Below, piece by piece: positions 8,128 to 18,300 of a DNA stretch of 49,511 bases. Where the stretch lies: assembly GCA_016715195.1 (NCBI GenBank), contig JADKBB010000029.1, forward strand, positions 1-49,511, written 5' to 3'. The notes below the pieces were generated by a model. It made no database searches and was not told the origin of the DNA. It saw only the letters and a list, made by a program, of their open reading frames with translations. Numbering within the stretch: position 1 is the stretch's first letter; each line of letters opens with the position of its first letter. Origin of the DNA: Candidatus Villigracilis proximus (GTDB taxonomy: Bacteria; Chloroflexota; Anaerolineae; Anaerolineales; Villigracilaceae). The translations under genes and the position numbers were made by a program.

Positions 8128-9258
8128 ATGAAAAATCCAAATTCGCAGTCGTCAAAATCAGGATCAGATCCAACACCGCCCAAGCCCAGGCTTTCGTTTC
8201 TGCCAGCCATTCCCAGTTGGGTGATCGGTTTGGGAATCGGGCTTATCGTTCTTTTTATATTTTCCAGTGTCAGCAAGTCGTTCTGGTATTTTGAAGTGAT
8301 CGAGAATGACCAGGTAGGTGTGACAATTGAAGCGGGCGAAATTCAGGGTGTTTTACAACCCGGCATCGCCTACGACTTCGGCCTATTCGTAGATCTGGTT
8401 AAGATCACCACCAGCGCGGTCGCCATCACAGTCGATGACCCTGAACTGATCACGATCGACAAACAGCGCATCGGGCTTGAAGTCACAGCCGATGTGTTCC
8501 GTCCGCGTGAGGCGGATATTGTTATTTCCAATTATTCGCGCTATCGCAATATTTATTTGAACGATGAATCCTTACAGCAGCGCATGACTGCCTTCACCTT
8601 GCAGGCTATGAAGGTTTGTGTAGGTGATAAGAAATTTGATGAAGCCGTGATCGGTTCAGGCGGTGATGATCTGCGCGCCTGTATCGACGATGAATTGAGC
8701 GGGCTCGCCGAACCGCTGGGCTTGGAAGTTCGCAATGTGGCTGTGCCGCAAATTTCGATCTCACCCGAAGTGCAGGCCGGTCTTGATGCCATTGTGCAGA
8801 GTCGTCTCTCCACAGAAAAAGCCAAGCAGGATGTAGAAAAAGCCAAACAGGAAGCTCTCGCTCAACAGGCTGTCGAAGAAGGCCGCATCCGCGTGGATCA
8901 ATCCAAATTGCAGGAAGAAGCCCGGCAGCAGGCTATCTTGCAGGATATCAAACGCCAGCAATTGGAAGCGGAACTCGCGGTGATCGAACAGGAAAAGATC
9001 AACACACAGGCGCAGTTGGAATTAACCTCGCTTCAACAAAAGGTCGCCGATCAACAGGCTCTGGTGGATATCGCCAAGGAACTTGCCCTGGCAACCCTGT
9101 ATGAAAAATATCCATCCTTCGTTGCCTTACAGATCGCGCTTGCAAACTCCTCCGCCATTAAAGATACCGACAAATTGATCTTCACTCCTGATGGCGTCTT
9201 CCCAAATCTCATCTTCTCCAACGGCTCGACATTGCCCACATATAATGTAACCCCATAA
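8128..9258 (+). CDS. SPFH/band 7 domain membrane protein
   Basis: This 376-residue protein has a Pro/Ser-rich N-terminus, one membrane helix at about residues 28-48 (VIGLGIGLIVLFIFSSV), then an SPFH domain at about 55-230 (VGVTIEAGEIQGVLQPGIAY is the usual opening). A long Gln/Glu/Lys-rich coiled coil follows at about 225-320, and a short C-terminal domain. SPFH proteins oligomerise on membranes and organise proteases or microdomains. The function here is not specified by any neighbour. A GCGAGGAG Shine-Dalgarno precedes the ATG. A strong terminator follows at 9266-9298, so this is a single-gene unit. Confidence 0.85.
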   Translation: MKNPNSQSSKSGSDPTPPKPRLSFLPAIPSWVIGLGIGLIVLFIFSSVSKSFWYFEVIENDQVGVTIEAGEIQGVLQPGIAYDFGLFVDLVKITTSAVAITVDDPELITIDKQRIGLEVTADVFRPREADIVISNYSRYRNIYLNDESLQQRMTAFTLQAMKVCVGDKKFDEAVIGSGGDDLRACIDDELSGLAEPLGLEVRNVAVPQISISPEVQAGLDAIVQSRLSTEKAKQDVEKAKQEALAQQAVEEGRIRVDQSKLQEEARQQAILQDIKRQQLEAELAVIEQEKINTQAQLELTSLQQKVADQQALVDIAKELALATLYEKYPSFVALQIALANSSAIKDTDKLIFTPDGVFPNLIFSNGSTLPTYNVTP

Positions 9259-9265
9259 TTCTCCG

Positions 9266-9298
9266 GTGCGGACAGAAACTTGTCCGCACTATTTTTTT
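9266..9298 (+). terminator. Intrinsic terminator after the SPFH gene
   Basis: GTGCGGACA (9266-9274) pairs with TGTCCGCAC (9281-9289), a 9-bp stem with a six-base loop, followed by TATTTTTTT. Confidence 0.9.
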
Positions 9299-9552
9299 GT
9301 CAGATGCAAATCATGATGAAACGCGCAGTGTCTGCGTTTGGATGGAAGGGAATATCCGCTTCATGCTGCGCTCAAGCTTGTCTCTGGCATCAAGCAGACT
9401 CCACTCTGTGACAGGCGCTGCCTTAAGCACACCCTTGAGAGATTCGTGTTTCAACTGATTACATCCCAATTGGGAGAAGTCCACTTCAAGCAGGCCTTCG
9501 TCTCCGCCGCTGTGGATCGCTTGTTACTCACGGATATACATTTTTAAACATG
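9299..9552. other. Intergenic stretch, possible gene remnant
   Basis: No convincing gene is visible in this 250-base stretch. On the minus strand one frame stays open for about 68 codons and encodes a protein-like composition (including LLEVDFSQLGCNQLKHES and LLDARDKLERSMKR). A stop codon sits just before it, there is no ATG near its beginning and no Shine-Dalgarno. It may be the decayed end of a gene. I could not assign a family. Confidence 0.3.
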
Positions 9553-9603
9553 CAGGAATCAAAAACGCAGAATGATTTTTTCATTCTGCGTTTTTGATTC
9601 CTG
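9553..9603. terminator. Long bidirectional hairpin terminator
   Basis: A perfect 23-bp inverted repeat (9553-9575 with 9581-9603) around a five-T loop. The core CGCAGAATGA / TCATTCTGCG is followed by a T-run on both strands. It overlaps the last codons of the GNAT gene on the minus strand and ends the 19-kb minus-strand block. Confidence 0.85.
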
Positions 9604-10477
9604 TCAGGCTGGGTGGGGGAGTGCCATGCCACATTTCGATGCGGCGAAATGATTCGATATAACCCATTTGATAAAAAGCAGGCAAATGCGGATCGTTCAC
9701 CTGTATATTTTCGATCTGTGTATCAAGGCGTGGATATTGATGATGCAAATGTGAGAGCAGGGCATAGGCCACAGTGGCCGGGTCGCCCACTTCGGTTTTG
9801 TAGGCAAAGCGGGTCAGGAGAAATTTTTGGCGCTGATAGACCAGCCAGCCGCGGCTGCCATCAGCCAGTGTGAGCATTAAACCAGATACTTCATTTGCAT
9901 TGATAAGTGACTCCGATTGATTGGTCCAGGGCTGGGTGCCGCGGTCGTGTCCGACAAGGATTAACGATTCGCTCCGGTCCAGCCGTTGCGCATCTGCTAT
10001 GATCGGGGCTTGCGGTTGGGTGAGCGGTGAACGGCGCAGAACTAATAATTCACCTACTTCGTGAAAGTCAAATTTCAAAAATAATTGATGGGCGGGGGTG
10101 TTATTTTTGATAACCTCAAGCATATGGAAATTTATATCCAATTGAGCTGCCTGCTCGATCAGCCCATTGAATAGTGCTTTTCCTATTCCACCGCGCCGTG
10201 TGTTGGGCAATACGCCCAGGCGTGTGATCCATGCCCGATCTTTGCGAATGCCCAGCATGATCACGCCCAGCATTTCTCCATCCTGAGTGGCAGCAACCAG
10301 CGAATGTTCCAATTTAACATCATAGGTCGCTACATAGTCAGCCAGGCGTGCTGCATTCATGGGCATGGGCACCATATAATCTACACGTGTCTGGTTGTAA
10401 ATAGCGGCGAGTTGTTCGATGCTAAATTCACTCGCAGGAATTAATCTAATGGCGTTGCTTGTGTCGGCTGGTTGCAT
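9581..10477 (-). CDS. GNAT-family N-acetyltransferase
   Basis: The N-terminal half of this 298-residue protein is a GNAT domain (about residues 8-155). The acetyl-CoA-binding segment is LGVLPNTRRGGIGKALFNGLIEQA, with the usual R/Q-x-x-G-x-G/A loop, followed by LEVIKNNTPAHQLFLKFDFHEVG. The C-terminal half (about 160-290) resembles a second, degenerate GNAT-like fold (VAYALLSHLHHQYPRLDTQIENI, then a YQMGYIESFRRIEM ending) without an obvious cofactor loop. The acceptor is unknown. It is the last gene of the minus-strand signalling block, directly abutting a receiver gene with no gap. Its C-terminus is encoded by the terminator hairpin at 9553-9603. Confidence 0.8.
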   Translation of the reverse strand: MQPADTSNAIRLIPASEFSIEQLAAIYNQTRVDYMVPMPMNAARLADYVATYDVKLEHSLVAATQDGEMLGVIMLGIRKDRAWITRLGVLPNTRRGGIGKALFNGLIEQAAQLDINFHMLEVIKNNTPAHQLFLKFDFHEVGELLVLRRSPLTQPQAPIIADAQRLDRSESLILVGHDRGTQPWTNQSESLINANEVSGLMLTLADGSRGWLVYQRQKFLLTRFAYKTEVGDPATVAYALLSHLHHQYPRLDTQIENIQVNDPHLPAFYQMGYIESFRRIEMWHGTPPPSLTGIKNAE

Positions 10478-10849
10478 CTAAAGTTTTTTTAGGTAGGAAT
10501 TAACTTGGGCAATAAACTCGTTGACTTTAACGATGGGTTTGCTGATATAGCCGTTGCATCTATAACTTGTTACTACTTGTTTGGCGGCTTCTTCAGGCCA
10601 GGCTGTAAGTACAACGATGGGTGTTTTATCGAGTATGGGTTCATCACGCAGCCAGCCAGCCAGAGTTTGACCGTCATAATCCGGCAGGCCGAGGTCCAGT
10701 AGAATGAGGTCCGGGATGTGCGCAAGTGCCATTGCAAGACCTGTCTCCGCATCGGCGGCATGCACGATCGTGTATCCGGTTCTGGATAACGCTTTACGCA
10801 CGAGTTCCACATTATCCGGGATATCTTCAATGAGTAGGATTTGGGTCAT
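10478..10849 (-). CDS. Stand-alone response-regulator receiver
   Basis: This 123-residue protein is a single CheY/DivK-like receiver domain. It has the acidic pair in ILLIEDIPDN, the phospho-acceptor Asp in LILLDLGLPDYDG, the conserved Thr in VVLTAWPEE and the Lys in ISKPI. No output domain is attached. It follows another stand-alone receiver (10889-11272) and the PLP-REC fusion, and probably takes phosphate from the kinases encoded further upstream. Its stop codon abuts the start codon of the GNAT gene. Confidence 0.9.
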   Translation of the reverse strand: MTQILLIEDIPDNVELVRKALSRTGYTIVHAADAETGLAMALAHIPDLILLDLGLPDYDGQTLAGWLRDEPILDKTPIVVLTAWPEEAAKQVVTSYRCNGYISKPIVKVNEFIAQVNSYLKKL

Positions 10850-10888
10850 GGTTGTATGATGAGATGCAATGTTACTGGGTGACTTTAT

Positions 10889-11272
10889 TTATAGCGAGGA
10901 GGGTATAAATGCTTCAACCCGCGCCCATAATTCACGGATATTGATCGGCTTGGACATATACACATCGCAACCCGCGGCAAGTGCTCTTTCGGCGTCACCT
11001 TTTAATGCATTGGCGGTAACGGCAATGATCGGAACATAGGTTAGCGCATGTTTCCTGTTGCTGCCTCGTATTCTGCGTGCCACTTCGTACCCATCGATAT
11101 CGGGCAGGTTAATATCCAACAGGATCAAATCCACATCTTCATTTTCAGCCACAGATACACCATCAATACCGTTCATGGCTGATAACAATTTATAACCGCG
11201 GGCTTCAAGTGCGCGTTTGACGAGCATCATATTATCGGGGTTATCTTCAATGTATAAAATATTACTTCCCAT
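10889..11272 (-). CDS. Stand-alone response-regulator receiver
   Basis: This 127-residue receiver has the acidic pair in LYIEDNPDN, the phospho-acceptor Asp in VDLILLDINLPDIDG, the conserved Thr in IAVTANALKGD and the Lys in YMSKPINIREL. It resembles the DivK-like receivers that often sit beside hybrid kinases. No output domain is present. It begins 12 bases after the PLP-REC gene, within the same transcription unit, and is followed by a second receiver. The paired receivers suggest branching or phosphate-sink behaviour, which is an inference. Confidence 0.9.
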   Translation of the reverse strand: MGSNILYIEDNPDNMMLVKRALEARGYKLLSAMNGIDGVSVAENEDVDLILLDINLPDIDGYEVARRIRGSNRKHALTYVPIIAVTANALKGDAERALAAGCDVYMSKPINIRELWARVEAFIPSSL

Positions 11273-11284
11273 GATGTTTCTCTC

Positions 11285-12927
11285 CTAGGCTCCATTTTTG
11301 TCTTCGATGACATTGATTACTTTGTCTACGAATTTGCGCGTTGGTAATGAGCCTTTTTGGTATAACGCTTCGATTCGGCCATTAAGCCGATTTCGTTCTT
11401 CGAGGGTGATATCTTTTGCGCTGACAATAACAATCGGAATATCTTTTGTGCGCGGGTCAAGTTTCAATTCTTCCACGAAACCAAATCCATCAATGCCGGG
11501 CATGGTCAGGTCGCTGACGATCAGATCGGGCAGGTGCTGACGCGCCATGGCGAGTCCTTCCCAGCCGTCTTTGGCATGATGTACACGATATGATTTTTTG
11601 CCTTCAAGCAGGCGGCGGATCAGCAGAGCATCGTCTGCGTTATCATCAACCAGCAGGACGGTGGTCACTTTTTCGTCCAGGTTTTCAAGCGCGGCTTGCA
11701 GACCTTCCTGCGGGGCAGGGGATTGATCCTTGCTCAAGTGTACATCCACAGCCCATTGGTCGCCAAGAACATGCTTTTCAACGGGGAAGGTATGGCCGGT
11801 GCAGTTAACCACCACAGTCTCTTCCTTGCTGATCGTACCATTTCTCAATAGTTTTTCAAGGCCGGCAAATGCAACCGAGGTTGCAGGCTCCACGGCCATG
11901 CCTTCGCTTTTGGCAAGGGAACGCATGGCGTCAAAGGCTTCTGCATCGGTCACAGATTCCATGGTGCCGCCATACTTTTGGATGATGTTCCACAGATAGG
12001 TATAGGATTTGCCGGGATCGCCGGTGGAGAGGATGATGATGCGCGTATCGGGCACAACTGCATCGGCGGTGTCTTTGCCGGCTTTAAAGGCCTGGATCAT
12101 TGGTGAACAGCCTTCGGCCTGAATGACGGCTATCTTTGGAATGCGATGGATCAACCCCATATCAAATAATTCTTTAAAGCCTTGATACACGCCGATCGGT
12201 CCCATGCCGCCGCTGACGGCTTGAATATACCAATCAGGTGCGCGCCAGCCGAGTTGTTCCACGATTTCATACGCGATGGTTTTCATCGACTCGCGCGAAG
12301 GGATGGAGCTTGCGCCGCGATCCAGTAGCAAATGTTTGCGTTGCGCAAATTGACTTGCGATCTGTTTTGTCTGATCGTAATTTCCGCTGACCCGGATGAC
12401 TTCGGCGCCGAAGAGCGCGGCTTCTCGCAGCTTTTCCTGTGGAACCAGGCTGGTCATAAAAACCCAAAGTTTGATCCCGCCCGGGCACAGGCTGCGGCAA
12501 ATGCCACCGCCGCGTTGCCAGTGGATGCGATCACGGCTTCACGTACGCCGCCTTCATTCATGGCGGCCACAGCAACTGCGGCTTGACGATCTTTGAAAGA
12601 AGATGTCGGGCCGTAGCGTTCGTCTTTGAAATACACCCGATCATGCCCCAGCTTGGGCGCGAAGCGTTGCGACAGCCAGAGCGGTGTTCCGCCAGCGGGG
12701 TAGAGATCTAAAGCGGAGGGATCGCTGAGCGGTAAGACATCCTGAAAGCGCCACATGTTGGTGGGGCGGCCGGGCAATCCGCGCAGGATATCGCGTTTGA
12801 AAGTTTCGTAATCGTAACTTGCTTCAAGCCATTGTGATTCACATTTTTTGCAAATGGCCGGCACGAAGGGCTCGTAAGGTTGTTGGTTGCCACAGACGGC
12901 GCATTGCAGAAATTTTGGCTTTGCCAT
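11285..12927 (-). CDS. Threonine-synthase-like PLP enzyme fused to a C-terminal receiver domain (one frameshift)
   Basis: The corrected protein is about 547 residues. The N-terminus is a zinc-ribbon-like segment (CAVCGNQ and CKKCESQW). It is followed by a fold-type II PLP enzyme of the threonine synthase group: the Schiff-base lysine in TSSFKDRQAAVAV, STGNAAVAFAAACARAG, the phosphate-binding region SGGMGPIGVYQGF, and VNCTGHTFP. From about residue 425 a receiver domain follows: LLVDDNADDALL, the phospho-acceptor in LIVSDLTMPGIDGFG, and VIVSAKD. The frame breaks near 12474-12482, where a CCC run appears to have lost one C; restoring it gives ARAGIKLWVFMTSL. Threonine synthases normally carry no receiver. 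It lies between a histidine kinase and two receivers, suggesting phosphorylation-controlled catalysis or a non-catalytic scaffold. Domain identity is firm; the role is inferred. Confidence 0.85.
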
Positions 12928-12931
12928 GATG

Positions 12932-15334
12932 TTATTTTACCTTTGGTTCATCTTCTTTAATTTTGGCTTCGATGGGCAGGAAAACGTAGAAGGTGGACCC
13001 TTCGCCGTCTACGCCGGAGCTTTCAACCCACAGGCGTCCGCTGTGCATTTCGATCAGGCGGCGGCTGATGGGCAGGCCGAGACCTGTGCCGCCGGCTTTA
13101 CGGGTGGTGGTGGTATCCACCTGGGTGAATTCCTGAAAGACTGATTCGAGCTGGTCGATCGGGATACCGATGCCGGTATCTTTTACACTGATGAGCACGT
13201 TGTTCGCTTCGCGCGCCACGTGGATTGCGATCTCGCCTTTTTCTGTGAATTTGATGGCGTTGTTGATCAGGTTGATCATTACCTGGCGCAGACGGATTTT
13301 ATCAGCATTGATCTCCACTTCATGGTCTGAATCAGGTTCGATGAAGAGCGCAAGATTCTTTTCGTTTGCAAGTGCTGATGTGATGCTGGTTACATCTTCA
13401 ATGGTCTCCTGCAGTTTGAATTTCTCAATGTTGAGGTTCATCTTGCCTGATTCGATCTTCGCCATGTCGAGCACGTCGTTGATCAGATGCAGCAGATGTT
13501 GACCGTTCTTATAGATCAATCCGAGGTCGTTTTGCATGTAATCGGTCAACGGGCCATCCAACCCTTCGAGCATGACATCTGCAAAGCCGAGGATGGAGTT
13601 GAGCGGTGTGCGCAGTTCGTGCGACATGTTGGCGAGGAAGGATGATTTGAGTCTGTCGAGCTCGCGTAATTGCGCTACAGTGGCAGACTGTTCCACATAC
13701 AACCGGGCATTTTGCAAGGCAACGGCCACCTGCAAGGCGAGCGTGGTGTAGATGTTGGCATCTTCCTGTGAGAAGTGATTGGTTGAACTTGATTGAACAT
13801 CGAAGACGCCGATCACCTTATCGCCTGAGATCATGGGCACTGCCATTTCTGAGCGGGTATCGGGCAGGAATGGGTTGGGGAGAAAATCAGGTTCCAGGCG
13901 CACATCGTTAACGATAAGAGCGACGCGTTCGCGGGAGGCGCGTGCGACTAGTGATTTTTCCTTGTCCATTTGAATGGCATGACCGGCCATTACCATGTGC
14001 CTGCCGACCTCACCTGCTCCCGAAGCGAGTAATAGCGTATTCCATGATTCATCGGCAAGATAGATGTGCGCGTGATAAAGACCAAAGCGTTCTTTTGTCA
14101 GGTCCACCACTGATTGCAGCAATTCATCCGGGTCCAGCACGGTGGATGCAGTTGTACTCACGACCGCTACAGTTTCCAGTTCACGGGCGCGCCTTTCATT
14201 CAATTCGAAGAGACGCAGATTTTCAATATGAGAGCTGACTTGCTCGGCGATGTTGTTCGCCAATTCAATCGCGCCGGGCGGAACATCCTTTAAGCCAGCC
14301 ACTGTCAACTGCCCGATGAGTTCACCGCGCACCATGAGCGGTTGTTCAAAAGAAATATCCTGAGGGATTTGTGTCTTTCCAAAAGGCGTCACTTGAATGG
14401 AGTCGTAGGCATAACTCAGGGTGTCATTTTTTTGATTGGTAAAGGATTGCCAGTTTTCACGGGTCAAGCGGCGGGTGGCTTCTTCCGCATTGGTACGGGC
14501 GCGCGAAGCCTCAGCCAGCAAGCGTAAGCTTTCAATTTGTTGCGCGATCTGGCGCGCAACGGTCGATACCATTGCCTTGTCCTCGTCTGTCAGAATGCGT
14601 GCCGGATCTGTTTTTAAGAAGAGATTGCCAACGTGTTCATCAAGTACATTAATGGTTTCCTGAAGATCGTGTTGATCTGGAGATGATCCGGTAAACGGAG
14701 TCACCGCCGCCTGATCGTACGCGTACCCGATACGTTCACTATTGCGAATGCCATCCATGAAAGATTCCCAGTTCTCGTGGGTGAACTGGCGGTTGGCAGA
14801 GAGGGCTTCGGCGCGTGCGCGTTCGGTTGCGGCCAGCAAACGCAGATTCTGAATTTGCAGCGAAACTTGTTGTGCAACAGAATTTGCCAGCTCCTTTTCT
14901 TCAGGGGTCCAGTTGCGTTCTGCGGGCGGTTCGATCTGCATCTCTCCGATCGGCTCACCACTTGCAGTTAACGGAGTTCTAATGCCATGCTCTGAATTCT
15001 CCAACGGCAGGTCGGCCATTGGAAGCGGCATGATATGGTCATCACTGTAAACGTAGCCAACTTTTTCCTTTTCATAAATAAGGGTGGCAGGTGCCGGCGC
15101 AATATTAAGCTGGGTTTCCAACTCGCGGATACGTGAGCGCAGCGCTTCCAATTCGCGTAATGCCGTGGATGTGTTTTTTGCGGATGAAGAAACAGCCGCT
15201 TCATTCGTAACGGGTGAAGCTGATTCTCTTTCTGTGAGTTTATTCCCGCCCGTAGAGAGCGGCTGCTGAGCGATGTGCTCAATATCCGAAAAGAGTCTTT
15301 CAACCCGTTTTTGTGATTTGTCATCGGGGGGCAT
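12932..15334 (-). CDS. Soluble multi-GAF histidine kinase
   Basis: This 800-residue kinase has no membrane helix. Residues 1-60 are low-complexity and charged. Three related modules follow at about 65-175, 178-278 and 285-385, each with a GYxYD-type core and an IxxLRLL end, the latter two opening with a THENW/TRENW motif. A full GAF domain lies at about 395-550, HisKA at about 555-630 with the phospho-accepting His572 in SHELRTPLNS, and HATPase at about 675-790 with NLINNAIKF, DTGIGIP and GGTGLGLPISRRL. It lies downstream of three membrane sensors without kinase domains and shares their GAF and TRENW modules. It could therefore be their common transmitter (inference). The next gene starts four bases after its stop. 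Confidence 0.93.
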   Translation of the reverse strand: MPPDDKSQKRVERLFSDIEHIAQQPLSTGGNKLTERESASPVTNEAAVSSSAKNTSTALRELEALRSRIRELETQLNIAPAPATLIYEKEKVGYVYSDDHIMPLPMADLPLENSEHGIRTPLTASGEPIGEMQIEPPAERNWTPEEKELANSVAQQVSLQIQNLRLLAATERARAEALSANRQFTHENWESFMDGIRNSERIGYAYDQAAVTPFTGSSPDQHDLQETINVLDEHVGNLFLKTDPARILTDEDKAMVSTVARQIAQQIESLRLLAEASRARTNAEEATRRLTRENWQSFTNQKNDTLSYAYDSIQVTPFGKTQIPQDISFEQPLMVRGELIGQLTVAGLKDVPPGAIELANNIAEQVSSHIENLRLFELNERRARELETVAVVSTTASTVLDPDELLQSVVDLTKERFGLYHAHIYLADESWNTLLLASGAGEVGRHMVMAGHAIQMDKEKSLVARASRERVALIVNDVRLEPDFLPNPFLPDTRSEMAVPMISGDKVIGVFDVQSSSTNHFSQEDANIYTTLALQVAVALQNARLYVEQSATVAQLRELDRLKSSFLANMSHELRTPLNSILGFADVMLEGLDGPLTDYMQNDLGLIYKNGQHLLHLINDVLDMAKIESGKMNLNIEKFKLQETIEDVTSITSALANEKNLALFIEPDSDHEVEINADKIRLRQVMINLINNAIKFTEKGEIAIHVAREANNVLISVKDTGIGIPIDQLESVFQEFTQVDTTTTRKAGGTGLGLPISRRLIEMHSGRLWVESSGVDGEGSTFYVFLPIEAKIKEDEPKVK

Positions 15335-15360
15335 GGATAATGTCTCCTGGCCTGCGCTGT

Positions 15361-18300
15361 TTATTTCTTGTCTTTCATGCTTAATTGAGCGATCGTCATG
15401 GGAGCGCCCAGTGCATGGCCCAGTTCACGTGCCGCAATTTGAAGCACAGCTTCCACCGTGGTGGCGCTTTGGATCTTCTGACTGATCGTGTTGAGCGTGC
15501 TTTCGCGTTCAGCCTGTTGTTGCGCACGTTGGTACTGATGACGGTTTTCCAAAACGGTGGCGATTTGCGGCGCCAGACCTGAGAACAGGCGGGTTTCATC
15601 TTCAGTGAAATCATGCGTCTCTTCAGCATGCATTACCAGAACACCAATTTGGTTTGCACCAATAAACAGAGGCAGGAAGGTAACTGCGCGGATGTTGAAT
15701 GCCTTGACGATTCTCATCATGCCGGCGTCCACGCGTTCACTGTCCAAAGCGTCACTGATAAATACCGGCGTGGAGGTTAGGAACAGTTTTACAGCTGAGA
15801 ACATCTCCTTTGAAAACCGCGAGCCGACCGCTCCCGGGGCTGTTCCGGTGCCATTCCACCAGTTGGCGATGACCGTCAGACTCTCCAGGTCACCTCTGGC
15901 ATCATAGCTGAACAGATCCAACTCTGCGCCATTGATCACAGGAATGTCAAATATTTCAACTGTGGTTTTTACCAGTTCCTGCAAATCTCCGACTTGTGTC
16001 AGTCTTCGGCTGGCTTCAAATAGTTTTTCCGTTTGTTTGAGCACCGCTGACAATTGCGCTTCACGGGTACGTAGTTCTTCTTCCGCGCGCCTGCGTTCTG
16101 TAACATCCTGGTTCGCACCATAGTAGCGGGTGATCTTGCCTTCTTCATCTCTTTCGACCTGAATACTTACAGAAAGATAGCCCACTTCGCCGTCGGCAAA
16201 TATCACCCGATGTTCAACGGAAGATGAGAAATGTCTCTCTGTGGAATTGAGCGCCTTCCCAATTTCAACGCCTACGATAGGCACATCGTCGGGATGTACA
16301 AATCGAGAAGCATAATCGGCAGAGGCGAGTTGATATCCGCCAACTTCCTGCACGGTGGTATGTAGGACCGCGTAGAAATTGTCATTGAATTGGAAGAGAT
16401 CTTTCTCCACATCGTATTCCCAGTTGGCAAGTTTCGCAATTCCCAACGCTTCCGATAGACGTTCCTGACTGGTTTGAATTTCAGAACGACTTTCTTCTGT
16501 TTTTTCCAACAAGCGCAAACTTTCGATGTGCTGGCTGAGGCGCTCAACAACAGCACTGGCGAGATTAAGATTATCCGGGTTATTGGTATCAAAGCCCTGC
16601 ACAACGACCTGCCCGATTTCTTCGTCACGTATCTTGAGCGGTAGATTGAGATCAGAACTTTGGGGCTGTTCATTGCCCTCATGGTTGTAAGCACGGACTT
16701 CCTTCTGATCGTAAAGATAGCTCAAGCTTTTTTCTGTATTTGCCTGCTTGTACTCCTGCCAGTTTTCACGTGTCAAGCGGCGGGAGGCTTGTTCCGCTTC
16801 GGCGCGGTAACGCTCGGCGCTGCCCAGCAGGCGTAAGCTTTCGATCTGCTGCGCCACTTGTCGCGCCACCGTATTCACCAGTTCAGATGTGCGGGCGATT
16901 GGGTTTTGTCCTTCCATCTCCACAATCAAATTTCCAAGCGCTTCGCCAGTGACAGAGATTGGCGCACTAAACGCGTTGCTGTTTTCGGCGGTTTGCGTTT
17001 CCTGTGCTTGTGTCAGCGGGCTGATCTTATTTTGCTCGAATACAAAGCCGATCTCTTCAGGTTGGTGGATGGCATCCAGATAATCCACCCAATTGGCGCG
17101 TGTCAGGCGGCGTGCCTGAGATTCCACCTCGGCGCGGGCTTGTTCGGTTTCAGCGAGCAGGTTTGCGTTTTGAATGGCGATGGCTAATTGACCGGCGAGG
17201 GCTTCGAACGCCGGTAGGATTTCCTGATTTAAGGAATTGGTTTGTTCGCTTTGCAGATCCAACACGCCTACCACCTTATCACCGACGAGTAGCGGCATTG
17301 CCATTTCAGAACGTGTGTGCGGCAGGAGCGGATTGGGACGGAAGGTGGTGTTGGCAGTTGTATCTGTAATCACTACAGATTTTCTCTCAATGGCGGCGCG
17401 TCCATTGATCGAGCCTGTATTGAGCGGTAAACGATGATTGCGACTTAATAACTCTTCACCCACTTTTCCCGTTCCAGAAAGCAGGAGCAGGTTCGTCTGA
17501 GAGGGATCCGTTAGATAGACTTGCACATAATATAGATTAAAGCGTGAGCGGATGATCTCGGCGGCATTCTTCAAGATCACATCCAGCGCGCCTACCTGTG
17601 AGACCGAGCGACCCACCTCAGCTGCTAATTCGAGGTTGCGGGTGCGGTCTGCGACGCGTTGTTCCAGGCTTTGCAGAGTTTCCTGGAGTTGGGCGGTCAT
17701 CGTATTGATAGTGACGGCTAAGTCGCTAACCTCGTCTGTCGCTTCGATTTTGGCGCGTGCGCTCAGGTCGCCTGCAGCGATCTTCTGCGCGACCTGCGAG
17801 AGGCGGATGATCGGGTTGGTAAAGACATTGCCCAGGTACAGACCGAGCAGGGTGACGAGGAACATCGTGCCAAGGGTTGTTCCAAGAATCAGGTAGAGTA
17901 TGTTCCTTTCCTTCTCAAGAACGGCATCCGCGGCAATATCAATCCCAAGAATCCCTTCCAGAGACCCATCAGCCCGATAAAATGGAGCAAAAGCGGAAAG
18001 AACTGAGTTATATGCATCAGTATAGATCTCTTTCTCAACGATTGGACGGTCAGGCGCTTTGAAAAAGGCCTGCAGCGTTTCGCTGGGTTCGTCATAAATC
18101 GTTCCAATATCAATGCGTTCGGTGTCATCTGCCCGGCGCGAATCGATCACAAAATAGATCTGGCCTTGCTCATTCAACCGCATCGTATAGGAAAATATCA
18201 GGTCGGGGTCGGTTGCAACAATCTCATCACCTTCCGCCATCATTTGCCGATAGGCTTCGGTTTGCATATCCTCCGGGGTTTGAAGGGTGGCGTGCATATC

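Noticed and set aside
9338..9547. Plus-strand open frame of 69 codons
   Set aside because: It starts with TTG, has no Shine-Dalgarno and no family resemblance; the opposite strand is the more protein-like one.
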